Origin: Dehalococcoidales bacterium
GTDB lineage: Bacteria > Chloroflexota > Dehalococcoidia > Dehalococcoidales > UBA3254
DNA length: 64,000 nt
Direction of reading: 5' to 3'
NCBI GenBank assembly: GCA_016926695.1
Contig: JAFGOB010000175.1
Coordinates: forward strand, 1-64,000
Shown here: one piece after another, positions 53,754-62,770 of the stretch
Layout: every line of letters starts with the position of its first letter
Position numbering within the stretch: the first letter of the stretch is position 1
Made by a program: the position numbers and the translations under genes
Notes under the pieces: generated by a model
The model's database searches: none
What the model saw: only the letters and a program-made list of their open reading frames with translations
Told to the model about the DNA's origin: nothing

Positions 53754-56066
53754 ATGTACAACTTTTTTAAAAAAATGGGTATATTTATTGAAAACAAACG
53801 ATTATTGATTATTATCGTCGGATTAATCATTATAGCCTCATCGGTTTTCGGAGCATTGCGACTAACTGCAGCCTTTGATAACAGTACCTTTGTAGATTCC
53901 AACTCTCAGGTCTATAAGGACTACACCAGGTTTACCAGGTATTTCAGTAGCGATGTGGTGGTAGTGATGGTTAGCGGAAATACTATATCCGACTTGCTTC
54001 AGCCTGAAAATTTAAGCGCTATGGAGAATATCGAAAACCGGATGAGCGATACTCCGGGAGTAATTTCAGTAATAGGCCCCACTTTTTTTATAAAGCAGGC
54101 CGTCGCTTATATAACCGGGATGGCATTACTGCCGCAGGATGAAAATATGATCCTGGGTATGATTATTGACCCTCAAACAGGTCGGGTCAGGTCTCAGTTC
54201 AGCAGCGTTTTACCCGACGACAAGCATGCACTTATTGCTATAACCCTCGAAGGAGAGTTATCCGAGGAGCAGCAAAAATTTATTGTCGATAAGACCGGCG
54301 AAATAGTGGAAAGCTCCGGTTTTGTTAAGGTTGAACCTGTTGTTACGGGCCTGCCGGTAATTATGACTGACATCCTCAGTTTGCTGACTGTCAACCTGCT
54401 TTATATGTTTATCGTCGCCATAGTCCTGATGCTGCTAATTCTGGTTCTGGTCTTCAATGTAAGAGGCTTTTTCGCCTGGCGCTGGCTGCCCCTGGGCGTC
54501 GTTCTTATCGCGATTATTTATACCTTTGGAGCCATGGGGTTACTCAGCATTCCGATTACTTTCGTCTCAATGGCTGTGTTTCCCATTGTAATCGGCCTGG
54601 GCGTGGATTATGCCATCCAGTTCCACAATCGATACGATGAGGAGAGCGCCAGAGGCGAGACCATAGCTGATGCCATCATAGATTCGGTAACACACATCGG
54701 ACCATCTATCGGTATTGCCATAGTCGCCGCCTGTGCGGGATTTGCTGCCCTTTTCTTCTCGCCCGTCCCCATGATTAAAGATTTCGGTTACATGCTGATC
54801 ATCGGTGTGATATCCTGCTATCTTGTTTCGATGTTTATTTTGCTGACTTTGTTATACTGGCGCGACCGCAATCACCCGATAAAAACAGATTCTGACATGA
54901 AGAACAAAAAGGCCGGGAAGGAGCAGACAGGCAGGGTAGAAAGGGTCCTCCAAAAACTTGCCCCCTGGATAATCAGGAATCCGGCTATTATTCTACCGGT
55001 TGCCCTGGTTCTTACAGCAGGAGGCCTGGTGGCTGATTCCCATATCAATACAGTTACCGAATGGTCTGAGTATCTATCATCGGATTTAACAATGATACAA
55101 AATTACCGCACTCTGGAGACTGTTACTTCAGGCAGTTCATCCGTAAACCTTCTTGTCGAGGCACAGGATGTTACAGAAAAGGCCGCGATGAACTGGATAC
55201 TGCAGCTTGAGCAAAAGCTTTTGTCCGAGCAGTCTGAAAGGGTTGGCGGTATTACCAGCATAGTTGATATGATATTGCAGGTTTCCGGAGGTCAGATACC
55301 GCAGGATTCCAGCCAGGCCGGAAAAATATTGAAAAATATTCCTGCGCCTATAAAGAAAAACTTGATCAGCGATGATTGTACGGCGGCTAATATAATTCTT
55401 AGTCCAGCAGAAGCGGGGATAGGCAGTATAAAGGACCTTCAAAATATTCTGCCCGGCTATATTTCCGATCCGCCTGCGGGCGTTAATGTCACCATAACCG
55501 GAAGCGCACCATTGCAGGTGGCCTTATTCGACGCCTTAAGCGGTAACAGGGAAAAGATGACTGCGATCGGTATCTGTTTTGTTTTTCTGGTACTCCTGCT
55601 TCTCTTCAGGTTCAATATAATCAAGGCCTTACTGGCTATCCTGCCCATAGGACTTATCATCGGCTGGTCTAGCGGTTTTATGTATCTCACCGGCATTGAA
55701 TACACTCCGGTGACTGCTACTCTGGGAACATTGATCATGGGCATTGGAGTGGAATTTACCATCCTGCTGATGATGCGCTATTACGAAGAGCGGAACAAAG
55801 GAAATAGTCCGGTAGCAGCCATGACCACTGCCATAACCAAGATCGGCCGGGCCATTATCGCTTCGGGACTGACCGTGATTGGTGGATTTGCTGCTCTGCT
55901 AATTGCAAAAGATTTTATTATCCTGCGTGATTTTGGTATTGTTACCGTCGTCGATGTATTCTTTGCCCTGGTCAGTACCCTCTTTGTTTTACCATCGCTT
56001 ATCGTCTGGATAGATACATGGAGGGATAGACGTATATCCAGGCGGACTTCCCGTACTGTGGGGTAA
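53754..56066 (+). CDS. MMPL/RND-family transporter
   Basis: A 770-residue membrane protein with the two-fold RND layout of 12 helices and two large external loops. It lacks the N-terminal helices of larger HAE pumps, as MMPL/HpnN-type proteins do. The paired cores read VIGLGVDYAIQFHNRYDEE (near 280) and MGIGVEFTILLMMRYYEE (near 662). It should export a lipid or hydrophobic compound using a proton or sodium gradient. It is probably controlled by the TetR protein encoded just upstream. Confidence 0.88.
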   Translation: MYNFFKKMGIFIENKRLLIIIVGLIIIASSVFGALRLTAAFDNSTFVDSNSQVYKDYTRFTRYFSSDVVVVMVSGNTISDLLQPENLSAMENIENRMSDTPGVISVIGPTFFIKQAVAYITGMALLPQDENMILGMIIDPQTGRVRSQFSSVLPDDKHALIAITLEGELSEEQQKFIVDKTGEIVESSGFVKVEPVVTGLPVIMTDILSLLTVNLLYMFIVAIVLMLLILVLVFNVRGFFAWRWLPLGVVLIAIIYTFGAMGLLSIPITFVSMAVFPIVIGLGVDYAIQFHNRYDEESARGETIADAIIDSVTHIGPSIGIAIVAACAGFAALFFSPVPMIKDFGYMLIIGVISCYLVSMFILLTLLYWRDRNHPIKTDSDMKNKKAGKEQTGRVERVLQKLAPWIIRNPAIILPVALVLTAGGLVADSHINTVTEWSEYLSSDLTMIQNYRTLETVTSGSSSVNLLVEAQDVTEKAAMNWILQLEQKLLSEQSERVGGITSIVDMILQVSGGQIPQDSSQAGKILKNIPAPIKKNLISDDCTAANIILSPAEAGIGSIKDLQNILPGYISDPPAGVNVTITGSAPLQVALFDALSGNREKMTAIGICFVFLVLLLLFRFNIIKALLAILPIGLIIGWSSGFMYLTGIEYTPVTATLGTLIMGIGVEFTILLMMRYYEERNKGNSPVAAMTTAITKIGRAIIASGLTVIGGFAALLIAKDFIILRDFGIVTVVDVFFALVSTLFVLPSLIVWIDTWRDRRISRRTSRTVG

Positions 56067-56232
56067 TGTATCTGTAAGTAACGGCCACTGTTTTAAGCTG
56101 AAGGGCCATAATAAAACGGGCCAATAACTTTGATGGCCGTACTCTGCAATGTAAAATATACGGGCGATATATACCGCGGTACACTTTTGTCGTATTTAGT
56201 TGGCGGTTATGGTTTTGGTTTTCCCTGAAAAA

Positions 56233-57198
56233 TTATGGCGATCTTTGCCGCTGGGCATACTTCTCTTTAAACCAGGGGATAATACCTTTACCGAAGAAGC
56301 GGAAAATAATGATGATAACGAACCCGTATATAAGCATATCGATGCCGGCGAACCTGCCTCCCAGTTTAGCGCCCAGAATCCAGGAAATGGGTATCATTAT
56401 CATCGGGCCGAGTACCGGCCCCCAGATTGTCCCGGTCCCTCCGATCAGTACCAGCATGGCTAGACTTACTACTGTAATGGGGCCGATGGTATGCATCGGA
56501 TCGATATAGTTGGCATACTGGGTCCAGAAGGACCCGCCCAGGGATGTTAATACTGCACTGATAACAAGAATACTCATGCGGGTGCGGAATATATTAACGC
56601 CGGAAGCCGCTGCGGCCCGGGAGTTTTCGGCGCTGGCCCGGAGATACAGTCCCAGTCTGGAACGGAAAATCGTGTTGCATATAATTAAAACGCCGGCAAC
56701 CATTATCAGAATAATATAATAATAGGGTTTGTCTCCGACCCACTGGAAATTCCAGGGATTGTCTTCGATGAAACTGTTGGACAGGCCGCCGCTGGCTCCC
56801 AGGAACGGGGTTGCGCTGACAACGAAAGTGCCCATAAAGGAAAAAGCCAGAGTAATGGCGGCGAATGCCAGCAAAGTAAGCTTTTCACGTAAGATCAGCC
56901 GCCCGGCGGCAATAGCCAGTATAGCCGCTGTAAAAGCCCCGGCCAGCATCCCCAGCCAGGGGCTTACGCCCAGGTGCAGCCACAGCAGGGTGGTAGTGTA
57001 GGCTCCGGCCCCCACGAACAGCCCGTGCATCAGGCTGAACAGACCGCCTGAAAGCACCAGATGCCAGGCTGAAGCCAGATAGACCATCCAGAAAACATAT
57101 ATGAGCATCTGCAGCCAGTATCGGTCGATCCAGACAGGCGCGATAACAAAAAAGAGCAGAGCTGCTGTTATTATCAGGTATAAATAACTTTTTTTCAT
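56233..57198 (-). CDS. livM: Branched-chain amino acid-type ABC permease
   Basis: A 321-residue integral membrane protein with about nine helices. The ABC-contact segment reads ASAENSRAAAASGVN (about 190-205), typical of LivM, followed by WGPVLGPMIMIPI near 275. It overlaps the livH gene by four bases and is the last gene of the operon. It pairs with LivH to import a branched-chain amino acid, amide or similar compound. Confidence 0.9.
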   Translation of the reverse strand: MKKSYLYLIITAALLFFVIAPVWIDRYWLQMLIYVFWMVYLASAWHLVLSGGLFSLMHGLFVGAGAYTTTLLWLHLGVSPWLGMLAGAFTAAILAIAAGRLILREKLTLLAFAAITLAFSFMGTFVVSATPFLGASGGLSNSFIEDNPWNFQWVGDKPYYYIILIMVAGVLIICNTIFRSRLGLYLRASAENSRAAAASGVNIFRTRMSILVISAVLTSLGGSFWTQYANYIDPMHTIGPITVVSLAMLVLIGGTGTIWGPVLGPMIMIPISWILGAKLGGRFAGIDMLIYGFVIIIIFRFFGKGIIPWFKEKYAQRQRSP

Positions 57199-58076
57199 TT
57201 TGTTGAGAACAGTCCGTTTGGTTTAAAAAGTAAAATCAGGACGAAAACGGCATAGGGTATGGTTGGAGCCAGGGCCGGTCCCAGGAAATAGTTGCTGTAC
57301 GATTCCAGCAGGCCCAGGATAATAGCCGCCACCAGGGATCCCACAAAGCTTCCCATGCCTCCCATTGCCAGAATAATAAAGGCAAAAAGCGTATAGCTCA
57401 AACCCATAAAGGCGTTTATCGACCATATCGGCATCAGCAGAGAACCGGCCAGGGCCAGAAGGACGAAGGCCATGGCGAATACCAGCATCTGTATTCTTTT
57501 TACATTTATTCCCTGTAGACTGGCCTGAGCGGAGTTCTCGGCGATAGCTCGCACCGCGCGGCCGAAATCGGTACCGGATAACAGCCGGTGGAAACCCAGT
57601 GATACCACTATTGAGACCAGCAATGCCACCAGATAGGTTACCGGCAGTCTCAGTGAGCCAAGCGACAGCTTATACCCCTGAAATTGAGATACTGTCGAAA
57701 TGTTATCGGCCCCGAAAAAAAGCGAGAGCAGGCTTTCCAGGGCATAGGCCATTCCCAGAAAGGCTACAAATGGGGTAAGTCCGCCCGATTTATCCATAAT
57801 CGGTTTGAAAAGAAAATGGAATATAAGAAGGCCCAGGATAAACATGGCGGGAGCGGTGATAATAATAGCAACATAGGGGTCCAGTCTTAAACTCAGGTAA
57901 ATGCTGTAGCAGCCGAACATGCTGATAATCAAGAAATCGCCGTGTACCACGTTAATTTGCTTGGTGACCGACCAGACCAGGGTCATCCCTGAAGCAATAA
58001 GGGCATAGGCGCCGCCTGAAGCCAGCCCCAGCAGCAGTATTTGCACTAAACTGGCCGGATCAAATAAAAGACTCAT
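57195..58076 (-). CDS. livH: Branched-chain amino acid-type ABC permease
   Basis: A 293-residue LivH with about eight helices. It opens LLLGLASGGAYALIASGMTLV and has the ABC-contact segment VRAIAENSAQASLQGIN (about 178-194). It overlaps livF and livM by four bases each. No insertion or break is seen. Confidence 0.91.
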   Translation of the reverse strand: MSLLFDPASLVQILLLGLASGGAYALIASGMTLVWSVTKQINVVHGDFLIISMFGCYSIYLSLRLDPYVAIIITAPAMFILGLLIFHFLFKPIMDKSGGLTPFVAFLGMAYALESLLSLFFGADNISTVSQFQGYKLSLGSLRLPVTYLVALLVSIVVSLGFHRLLSGTDFGRAVRAIAENSAQASLQGINVKRIQMLVFAMAFVLLALAGSLLMPIWSINAFMGLSYTLFAFIILAMGGMGSFVGSLVAAIILGLLESYSNYFLGPALAPTIPYAVFVLILLFKPNGLFSTK

Positions 58077-58798
58077 TTAACCTTCCGGGCTTCTACCAGA
58101 CCCATGCAGGCTTTGCATACAGCCTCGTTTTTAAGAAGGTCCGTACCGTTACCGGAAGCAAAGATAGTACCGTTGGCCAGTACATGCACACAGGAACTTA
58201 CGGTAGTTAATGTCATAAAATTTTGATCGGCAACCAGCAGTCCTACTCCCTGTGAGTTCAAATCCCGTAACACCCGGTAAATGCGCTCAGTCATAAGAGG
58301 AGACAAACCCAGTGAGGGCTCATCAACCAGCAGGAACCTGGGATTGGACATTAAAGCCCTGCCCAGTACAAGCATTTGCTGCTCGCCTCCGGATAGACTG
58401 CCGGAAACCTGTTTCTGCCTTTCTTTGAGTATAGGGAAAATCTGGAATACCCTCTCCAGCGAGTCCTGTCTTGCCTTGCGTGTGCGGGGCAGATAGCTGC
58501 CGATCAGCAGATTGTCCATCACGCTCATTTCATGGAAGATAGGCCGTCCTTCGGATATGAATGAAATGCCGATGTTAACGATTTCATGGGTTTCTTTTGT
58601 ATGGATATTGCGGCCTTCATATTGAATTTCACCCGATGAAGGTTTCAGCACGCCGGCAATAGTCTTCAAAAGAGTGCTTTTTCCGGCATTATTGGCTCCG
58701 GCTAAAGCGATAAATTCTCCGTTTTGTATTTTCAGGGTAATATCCCGGACAACGGGGATCTTACCATACCCGCTTACTATATTATTCAGAAACAGCAT
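58073..58798 (-). CDS. livF: Branched-chain amino acid-type ABC ATPase
   Basis: A 241-residue ATPase. Walker A GANNAGKS is at about 34-41 (two Asn for the usual Gly-Ser type), the signature LSGGEQQML near 138, and Walker B FLLVDEPSLGLSP. It lacks the extra C-terminal helix of LivG and so matches LivF. Its start lies 17 bases inside the livG gene. Confidence 0.9.
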   Translation of the reverse strand: MLFLNNIVSGYGKIPVVRDITLKIQNGEFIALAGANNAGKSTLLKTIAGVLKPSSGEIQYEGRNIHTKETHEIVNIGISFISEGRPIFHEMSVMDNLLIGSYLPRTRKARQDSLERVFQIFPILKERQKQVSGSLSGGEQQMLVLGRALMSNPRFLLVDEPSLGLSPLMTERIYRVLRDLNSQGVGLLVADQNFMTLTTVSSCVHVLANGTIFASGNGTDLLKNEAVCKACMGLVEARKVK

Positions 58799-59507
58799 TA
58801 CCGGACCCGGCCCCCAGATATGAATTTACTACATCATCTTTTTCAAGCGCTCTTGCCGGAGTATCTTCAATAATCTTGCGACCCTGGTCAAGAACTATCA
58901 GGCGGTCGCATAAGCTCATAAGTGTATCAATATAGTGCTCGATTATCAGGAAGGATACCCCTCTTTCACGCTCTTGTTTAATTCTGCCGGTAAAAATACC
59001 GATTTGTTCCGGATTCAGGCCGCTCATAACTTCATCAAGCAGTACTATATCCGGACCAGTAATCAGTACACGCGCCAGTTCGACGGTATGGCGGTCGGGA
59101 AGGGAAAGATGGGAAAGGGGACTGTTTAACCCGGCCTCGAAACCCAGGCTGCTCAGTAACTGCCCGGGACTGATTGAGTCTCTTTTCCGGGCATCCATGG
59201 ATAAAAGCGGCAATAATACGGTCTCATAGGCAGTCAGAGAATGGTAATTTTCCATCAGTTGAAATGATCTGGCCAGCCCCCTTGAAAAAATCTGGTGAGG
59301 TTTCAAACCATCGATCTTTTCTCCTTTTAAAAATACATGCCCGGAGTTCGGAGAAGAAAATCCTGAAATTATTTCGAACAACGTGGTTTTCCCTGACCCG
59401 TTGGGGCCGATGATGCCGACAATGTCTCCCTTTCCTATTTCAAAAGAAATATCGTTAAGGGCAGTCAGACCGCCGAATATTTTCACCATGTTCGCAACTT
59501 TCAGCAT
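58782..59507 (-). CDS. livG: Branched-chain amino acid-type ABC ATPase
   Basis: A 241-residue ATPase. Walker A GPNGSGKT is at about 34-41, the Q-loop around SRGLARSFQ, the ABC signature is a weak LSLPDRHTVELAR in place of LSGGQ, and the Walker B region is IVLLDEVMSGL. The signature variation (no S-G-G) is unusual. It starts after the second MITE copy and shares an operon with livF, livH and livM. Cytoplasmic. Confidence 0.87.
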   Translation of the reverse strand: MLKVANMVKIFGGLTALNDISFEIGKGDIVGIIGPNGSGKTTLFEIISGFSSPNSGHVFLKGEKIDGLKPHQIFSRGLARSFQLMENYHSLTAYETVLLPLLSMDARKRDSISPGQLLSSLGFEAGLNSPLSHLSLPDRHTVELARVLITGPDIVLLDEVMSGLNPEQIGIFTGRIKQERERGVSFLIIEHYIDTLMSLCDRLIVLDQGRKIIEDTPARALEKDDVVNSYLGAGSGNAVSE

Positions 59508-59547
59508 TCCTGCTCCGAAAACCGGACAACGGAAATCCGTACTATAT

Positions 59548-59633
59548 AGTGTAGTGTCTCGTAAATAGCTTAATAGTAGCTTGAAGCTAAAAACGCGCTG
59601 AATACTGTAAACTTAATTGGATGGCACTACACC
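59548..59633 (-). mobile_element. MITE-like element, copy 2
   Basis: 86 bp in opposite orientation to the 30910-30995 copy, with 73 of 86 positions matching. The left terminal repeat is AGTGTAGTGTC; the right end is slightly changed (GCACTACACC). It spans the gap between livK and livG, and the last six codons and stop of livK lie inside it. Confidence 0.75.
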
Positions 59634-60968
59634 GGGAAGAATCGGTTCCTTGCCATAATTAAAGGGACGAACGATAGCGGTCTTTCCGTCCTGCCACTGG
59701 GCACCGGAAAGGTTGGCGTTTACCGGGGTGCCATCCGCATTAAACTTGAACTCCGGCAGATAAGTATAGGTAATAAGTGACGGCCCTTCTGGTATATGAA
59801 CGTTCTTCAAGGCCTGGTTTACCGCCAGAGGGTCTATAGAGGCTGCATCTTCAAGCGCCTCATAGAGAACGTACATCGCCTGGGCGCCGCTGATAAAGCC
59901 CGGGGTAGTATTTAAGCCTTTGGCCTGGGCCCTGGCGGCAAAATCGGCAATAGGTTGATATTCCGGGATAACCCAGTTCGTTCCCAGGCTGAAAACGCCG
60001 GGTCTGTCCATGCTTTTAACCGCAAGATCTTCACCCAGTGCGGCTCTAACGGTTTCTTCGTTTGCTCCAACCGATATCATTATGGACGGCCAGTACTCCA
60101 GGGAATCGAAGGCCTTGTAGAGCATATTTACCTGGTATCCGCTGTTGGCGATAAACAGAATATCCGGATCAGCCGATTTAATCTTGACGGCATAAGAATC
60201 GAGTGAACTGGCCCTCATGGGATGGACTTCGTCCAGCACCAGTCTAGAGGTAACACCACGCTCATCCAGTCCTTCTTTCAGTCCTTCCCTGACATTCTGT
60301 GTAGCAGGATCATCATAGCTGATAATGGCTATCTTATCTGCTTTGACTTCGTAGTCATTCACCAGGCTGTCGAATAGCTTGAGATAGGCCACGGTATTGG
60401 CGGGATGTATGCTCTGTGCCGCCGCATACCAGAAATTGTATCCTTTGGGAGGAATGGAAGAATCATAGGCTCCCACACAAATTTGAGCTACCTGATTTTT
60501 ATCCCCGATAGGGGCCAGGGCCTGCTGTAGAAAACCGGCCGGACCTTCAAAATTGGCTACTACTTTCTCCTGTGTGATCAATCTTTCCATTTCGGCGGGA
60601 GCTACCGAGGGGTCACCTTTATCGTCCGCCTTGATAAGTTCAATTTCTGCCCCGCCCAGGCTTTTGACACCGCCGTTATGGTTGATTTCATCGATAACAA
60701 ACTGGATGCCTTCAGCCGCGGGCAGGCAGTAGACTGACAACTGTCCGCTCAGTCCCGTTACAATGCCCACTTTTACCTTTTCAACCTTCTCAGGTTGAGC
60801 GGAAGGACTGGGTTGTACATGAACAGGGGAAGCTGAAGGAATAACCGGTGTCGAAGGTGATGACTCTGGCGCCGGAGTGCTTTGACTGGAGCATCCGGCT
60901 GCCAGAATTGCCAATAAAGCAAGGATAACTACCATGGCGGGAAATAAATTGTGTTTGTAAGTTCGCAT
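59613..60968 (-). CDS. livK: Branched-chain amino acid-type binding lipoprotein
   Basis: A 451-residue ANL/Leu-Ile-Val-binding protein. The signal peptide ends AAGC (lipid site near C26), followed by a Ser/Pro spacer (about 28-62). The fold begins VKVGIVTGLSGQLSVYCLPAAEGIQF; a second lobe starts after NTVAYLKLFDSL. The C-terminus PGVVPSN and the stop lie in the MITE, so the original end may have been replaced. GGAGG lies seven bases before the ATG. The ligand is unknown; the adjacent prpD gene suggests an organic acid or amide. Confidence 0.86.
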   Translation of the reverse strand: MRTYKHNLFPAMVVILALLAILAAGCSSQSTPAPESSPSTPVIPSASPVHVQPSPSAQPEKVEKVKVGIVTGLSGQLSVYCLPAAEGIQFVIDEINHNGGVKSLGGAEIELIKADDKGDPSVAPAEMERLITQEKVVANFEGPAGFLQQALAPIGDKNQVAQICVGAYDSSIPPKGYNFWYAAAQSIHPANTVAYLKLFDSLVNDYEVKADKIAIISYDDPATQNVREGLKEGLDERGVTSRLVLDEVHPMRASSLDSYAVKIKSADPDILFIANSGYQVNMLYKAFDSLEYWPSIMISVGANEETVRAALGEDLAVKSMDRPGVFSLGTNWVIPEYQPIADFAARAQAKGLNTTPGFISGAQAMYVLYEALEDAASIDPLAVNQALKNVHIPEGPSLITYTYLPEFKFNADGTPVNANLSGAQWQDGKTAIVRPFNYGKEPILPGVVPSN

Positions 60969-61014
60969 TAATAATCCTCCAGGTGATTCAACTTATCAGT
61001 AGAAATATTTGGTC

Positions 61015-62460
61015 CTATCGAATACAATCCAGCAGGTGGGAAATGTCTTTGATTTCATCCATATTCCTGACATCGCCGGTCAACTGCTTTATCTGGTCCT
61101 CCGTTAGCATGTCTCCACAGAAATTATGGAATTTCTCGTCCAGTGATTCCCATGTTATATGTGTTTCCGGTGTCCAGGGATCGCCGCGGCTGTAATCCGT
61201 TTTCATTACATACTCTTTTCCACGGGCCTTAACAATGATCGATCCGCCGCTTTTACGAAATCTGCCAATCCTTTCCTCTCGCAGTGCTCTGGTGGTCTCT
61301 TCAACCGCCGCAGGATCGGGTGTAGTGATAACCCTCTGCATAAAATTGATTACATCGGGATTGCCGTACATTTCCGGCTGATGCCAGCGCGGTCCGGGCT
61401 GGATACCGAGAGCGGTCAAAGCCATCACATAGGGGATGTTGAACTCGGCATTCAGAGGAGAGCGATGATCACTGGCATCAATCCGGCGGGCCGGGTTTTT
61501 AAACATCGGCAAAGCCAGTGCCATCGGATTCAGGCGGACCTCGATATGCTCAATGTCGTCGGCGGTGAGTTTTTCCTGCGCTATCAGTTTTTGCATCATG
61601 TCAATGGGGGCAGCCGTATATCGGCAGGATGGATAAAACTTGATAGCCGTTTCTTCTATCCACCATTTCTTACCCAGGTCTTCTGTAAGCAAAGTCTGGT
61701 CGGTACTCACCGAGCCCTGCATCTTCCAGAATCCGTCTTCTCCGTCAAGTATGCTCTGGTCGCAGAGATACCCGTTTTTGGCGAAAACGGCTGCCAGTAC
61801 TCCCGCCATGGCGATTTGAGAATAAGGAGAATACTTCATGGTAAACCACTGGGTCTGCCTGGCGCTGCGGGCTGTAGCAGGCCCAGGTGCAAACCATCCC
61901 GCCAGTCCGAAGTTGTTTAACATCTGTTCAGGATTAAGACCGTAGACACTGCCGGCAGATACCGCTGTTCCCAGCGAGGCAAATCCCATACCGTTGATGG
62001 TAGCCCACTTGAACTGTCCGTCCGCAAAATCAATTATTTTCAGCGACAAATTAATACGCGCATTGACATCAAATCCCAACACCGTGGCCAGGATGGCGCT
62101 TTTTCCCGAGGCATGTTCACTTTCACCCACAGCCAGTGCAGCCGCTACGTTGAAGACGGCAAAATGACTGGAACTGAAAAAAGTATCGTCAGCATCCAGC
62201 AGGTTCATTATTTCGGTATTGGCCATTACCGCATTGGGCGCAGCAACACGTTTGGGCAATCCTAACACCGTCGATTGTTCCGGACCGCCCAGGTGGTTTA
62301 CGATCGTATGCATCATTTTAGAACGTTCGAAGTTTTTAGCTGCTATTCCGCAAATAAGACTATCCAGAAATACTATTTTGGCAATCTCTATTACCGGTGC
62401 AGGGAGATCCTGATAAGTGGTCTGTGCTGTGAATTCCGCCAGGTCTTTGGTATAGCTCAT
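61015..62460 (-). CDS. MmgE/PrpD-family protein
   Basis: A 481-residue protein of the MmgE/PrpD fold. It opens DLAEFTAQTTYQDLPAPVIE and contains the conserved FDVNARINLSLK and KFYPSCRYTAAPIDMM (Cys/Arg) segments. The group includes 2-methylcitrate dehydratase and 2-pyrone or iminosuccinate decarboxylating enzymes; the substrate here is unknown. It is the first gene of a unit that continues into livKGFHM, which suggests uptake and breakdown of the same acid. AAAGGAGG lies five bases before the ATG. Confidence 0.86.
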   Translation of the reverse strand: MSYTKDLAEFTAQTTYQDLPAPVIEIAKIVFLDSLICGIAAKNFERSKMMHTIVNHLGGPEQSTVLGLPKRVAAPNAVMANTEIMNLLDADDTFFSSSHFAVFNVAAALAVGESEHASGKSAILATVLGFDVNARINLSLKIIDFADGQFKWATINGMGFASLGTAVSAGSVYGLNPEQMLNNFGLAGWFAPGPATARSARQTQWFTMKYSPYSQIAMAGVLAAVFAKNGYLCDQSILDGEDGFWKMQGSVSTDQTLLTEDLGKKWWIEETAIKFYPSCRYTAAPIDMMQKLIAQEKLTADDIEHIEVRLNPMALALPMFKNPARRIDASDHRSPLNAEFNIPYVMALTALGIQPGPRWHQPEMYGNPDVINFMQRVITTPDPAAVEETTRALREERIGRFRKSGGSIIVKARGKEYVMKTDYSRGDPWTPETHITWESLDEKFHNFCGDMLTEDQIKQLTGDVRNMDEIKDISHLLDCIR

Positions 62461-62770
62461 GTCTACCTCCTTTCCTTTTCACATAATTTACCTAATTAAT
62501 ATTTGAAACTGGGTGTCTTCCAGAATCGGTCCTGTGGTATGAAAGAAACGGTATTGCAGCTCCAGGATACCTAGATACTCGTAATACATAGACTCTCATA
62601 ATACATAGAAGTTCTAGGTATTATGAAGGTAAATATAGCATCTGATCATGGAGTTTGTCAATCACACATATGGCTTTTATCCAGATGTGGGGAAGATAAA
62701 AAATAGCAGATGAAAAAGAAAATTTTTATTTGTATTGTTCATACTGCTGCCGGAATTTACTGTTATTCTT
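62461..62770. other. Control region of the prpD-liv operon
   Basis: A 310-bp region with no gene. It holds a 29-bp palindrome at 62597-62625 and related direct repeats. The rest, next to the exporter gene, is AT-rich with no clear terminator. Confidence 0.5.
62597..62625 (-). promoter_or_regulatory. Palindromic operator upstream of the prpD-liv operon
   Basis: The arms CATAATACATAGAA and TTCTAGGTATTATG are reverse complements at 13 of 14 positions. A related GTAATACATAGA lies 17 bases to the left (62581-62592). This layout suggests a dimeric repressor or activator with two sites. Confidence 0.5.
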
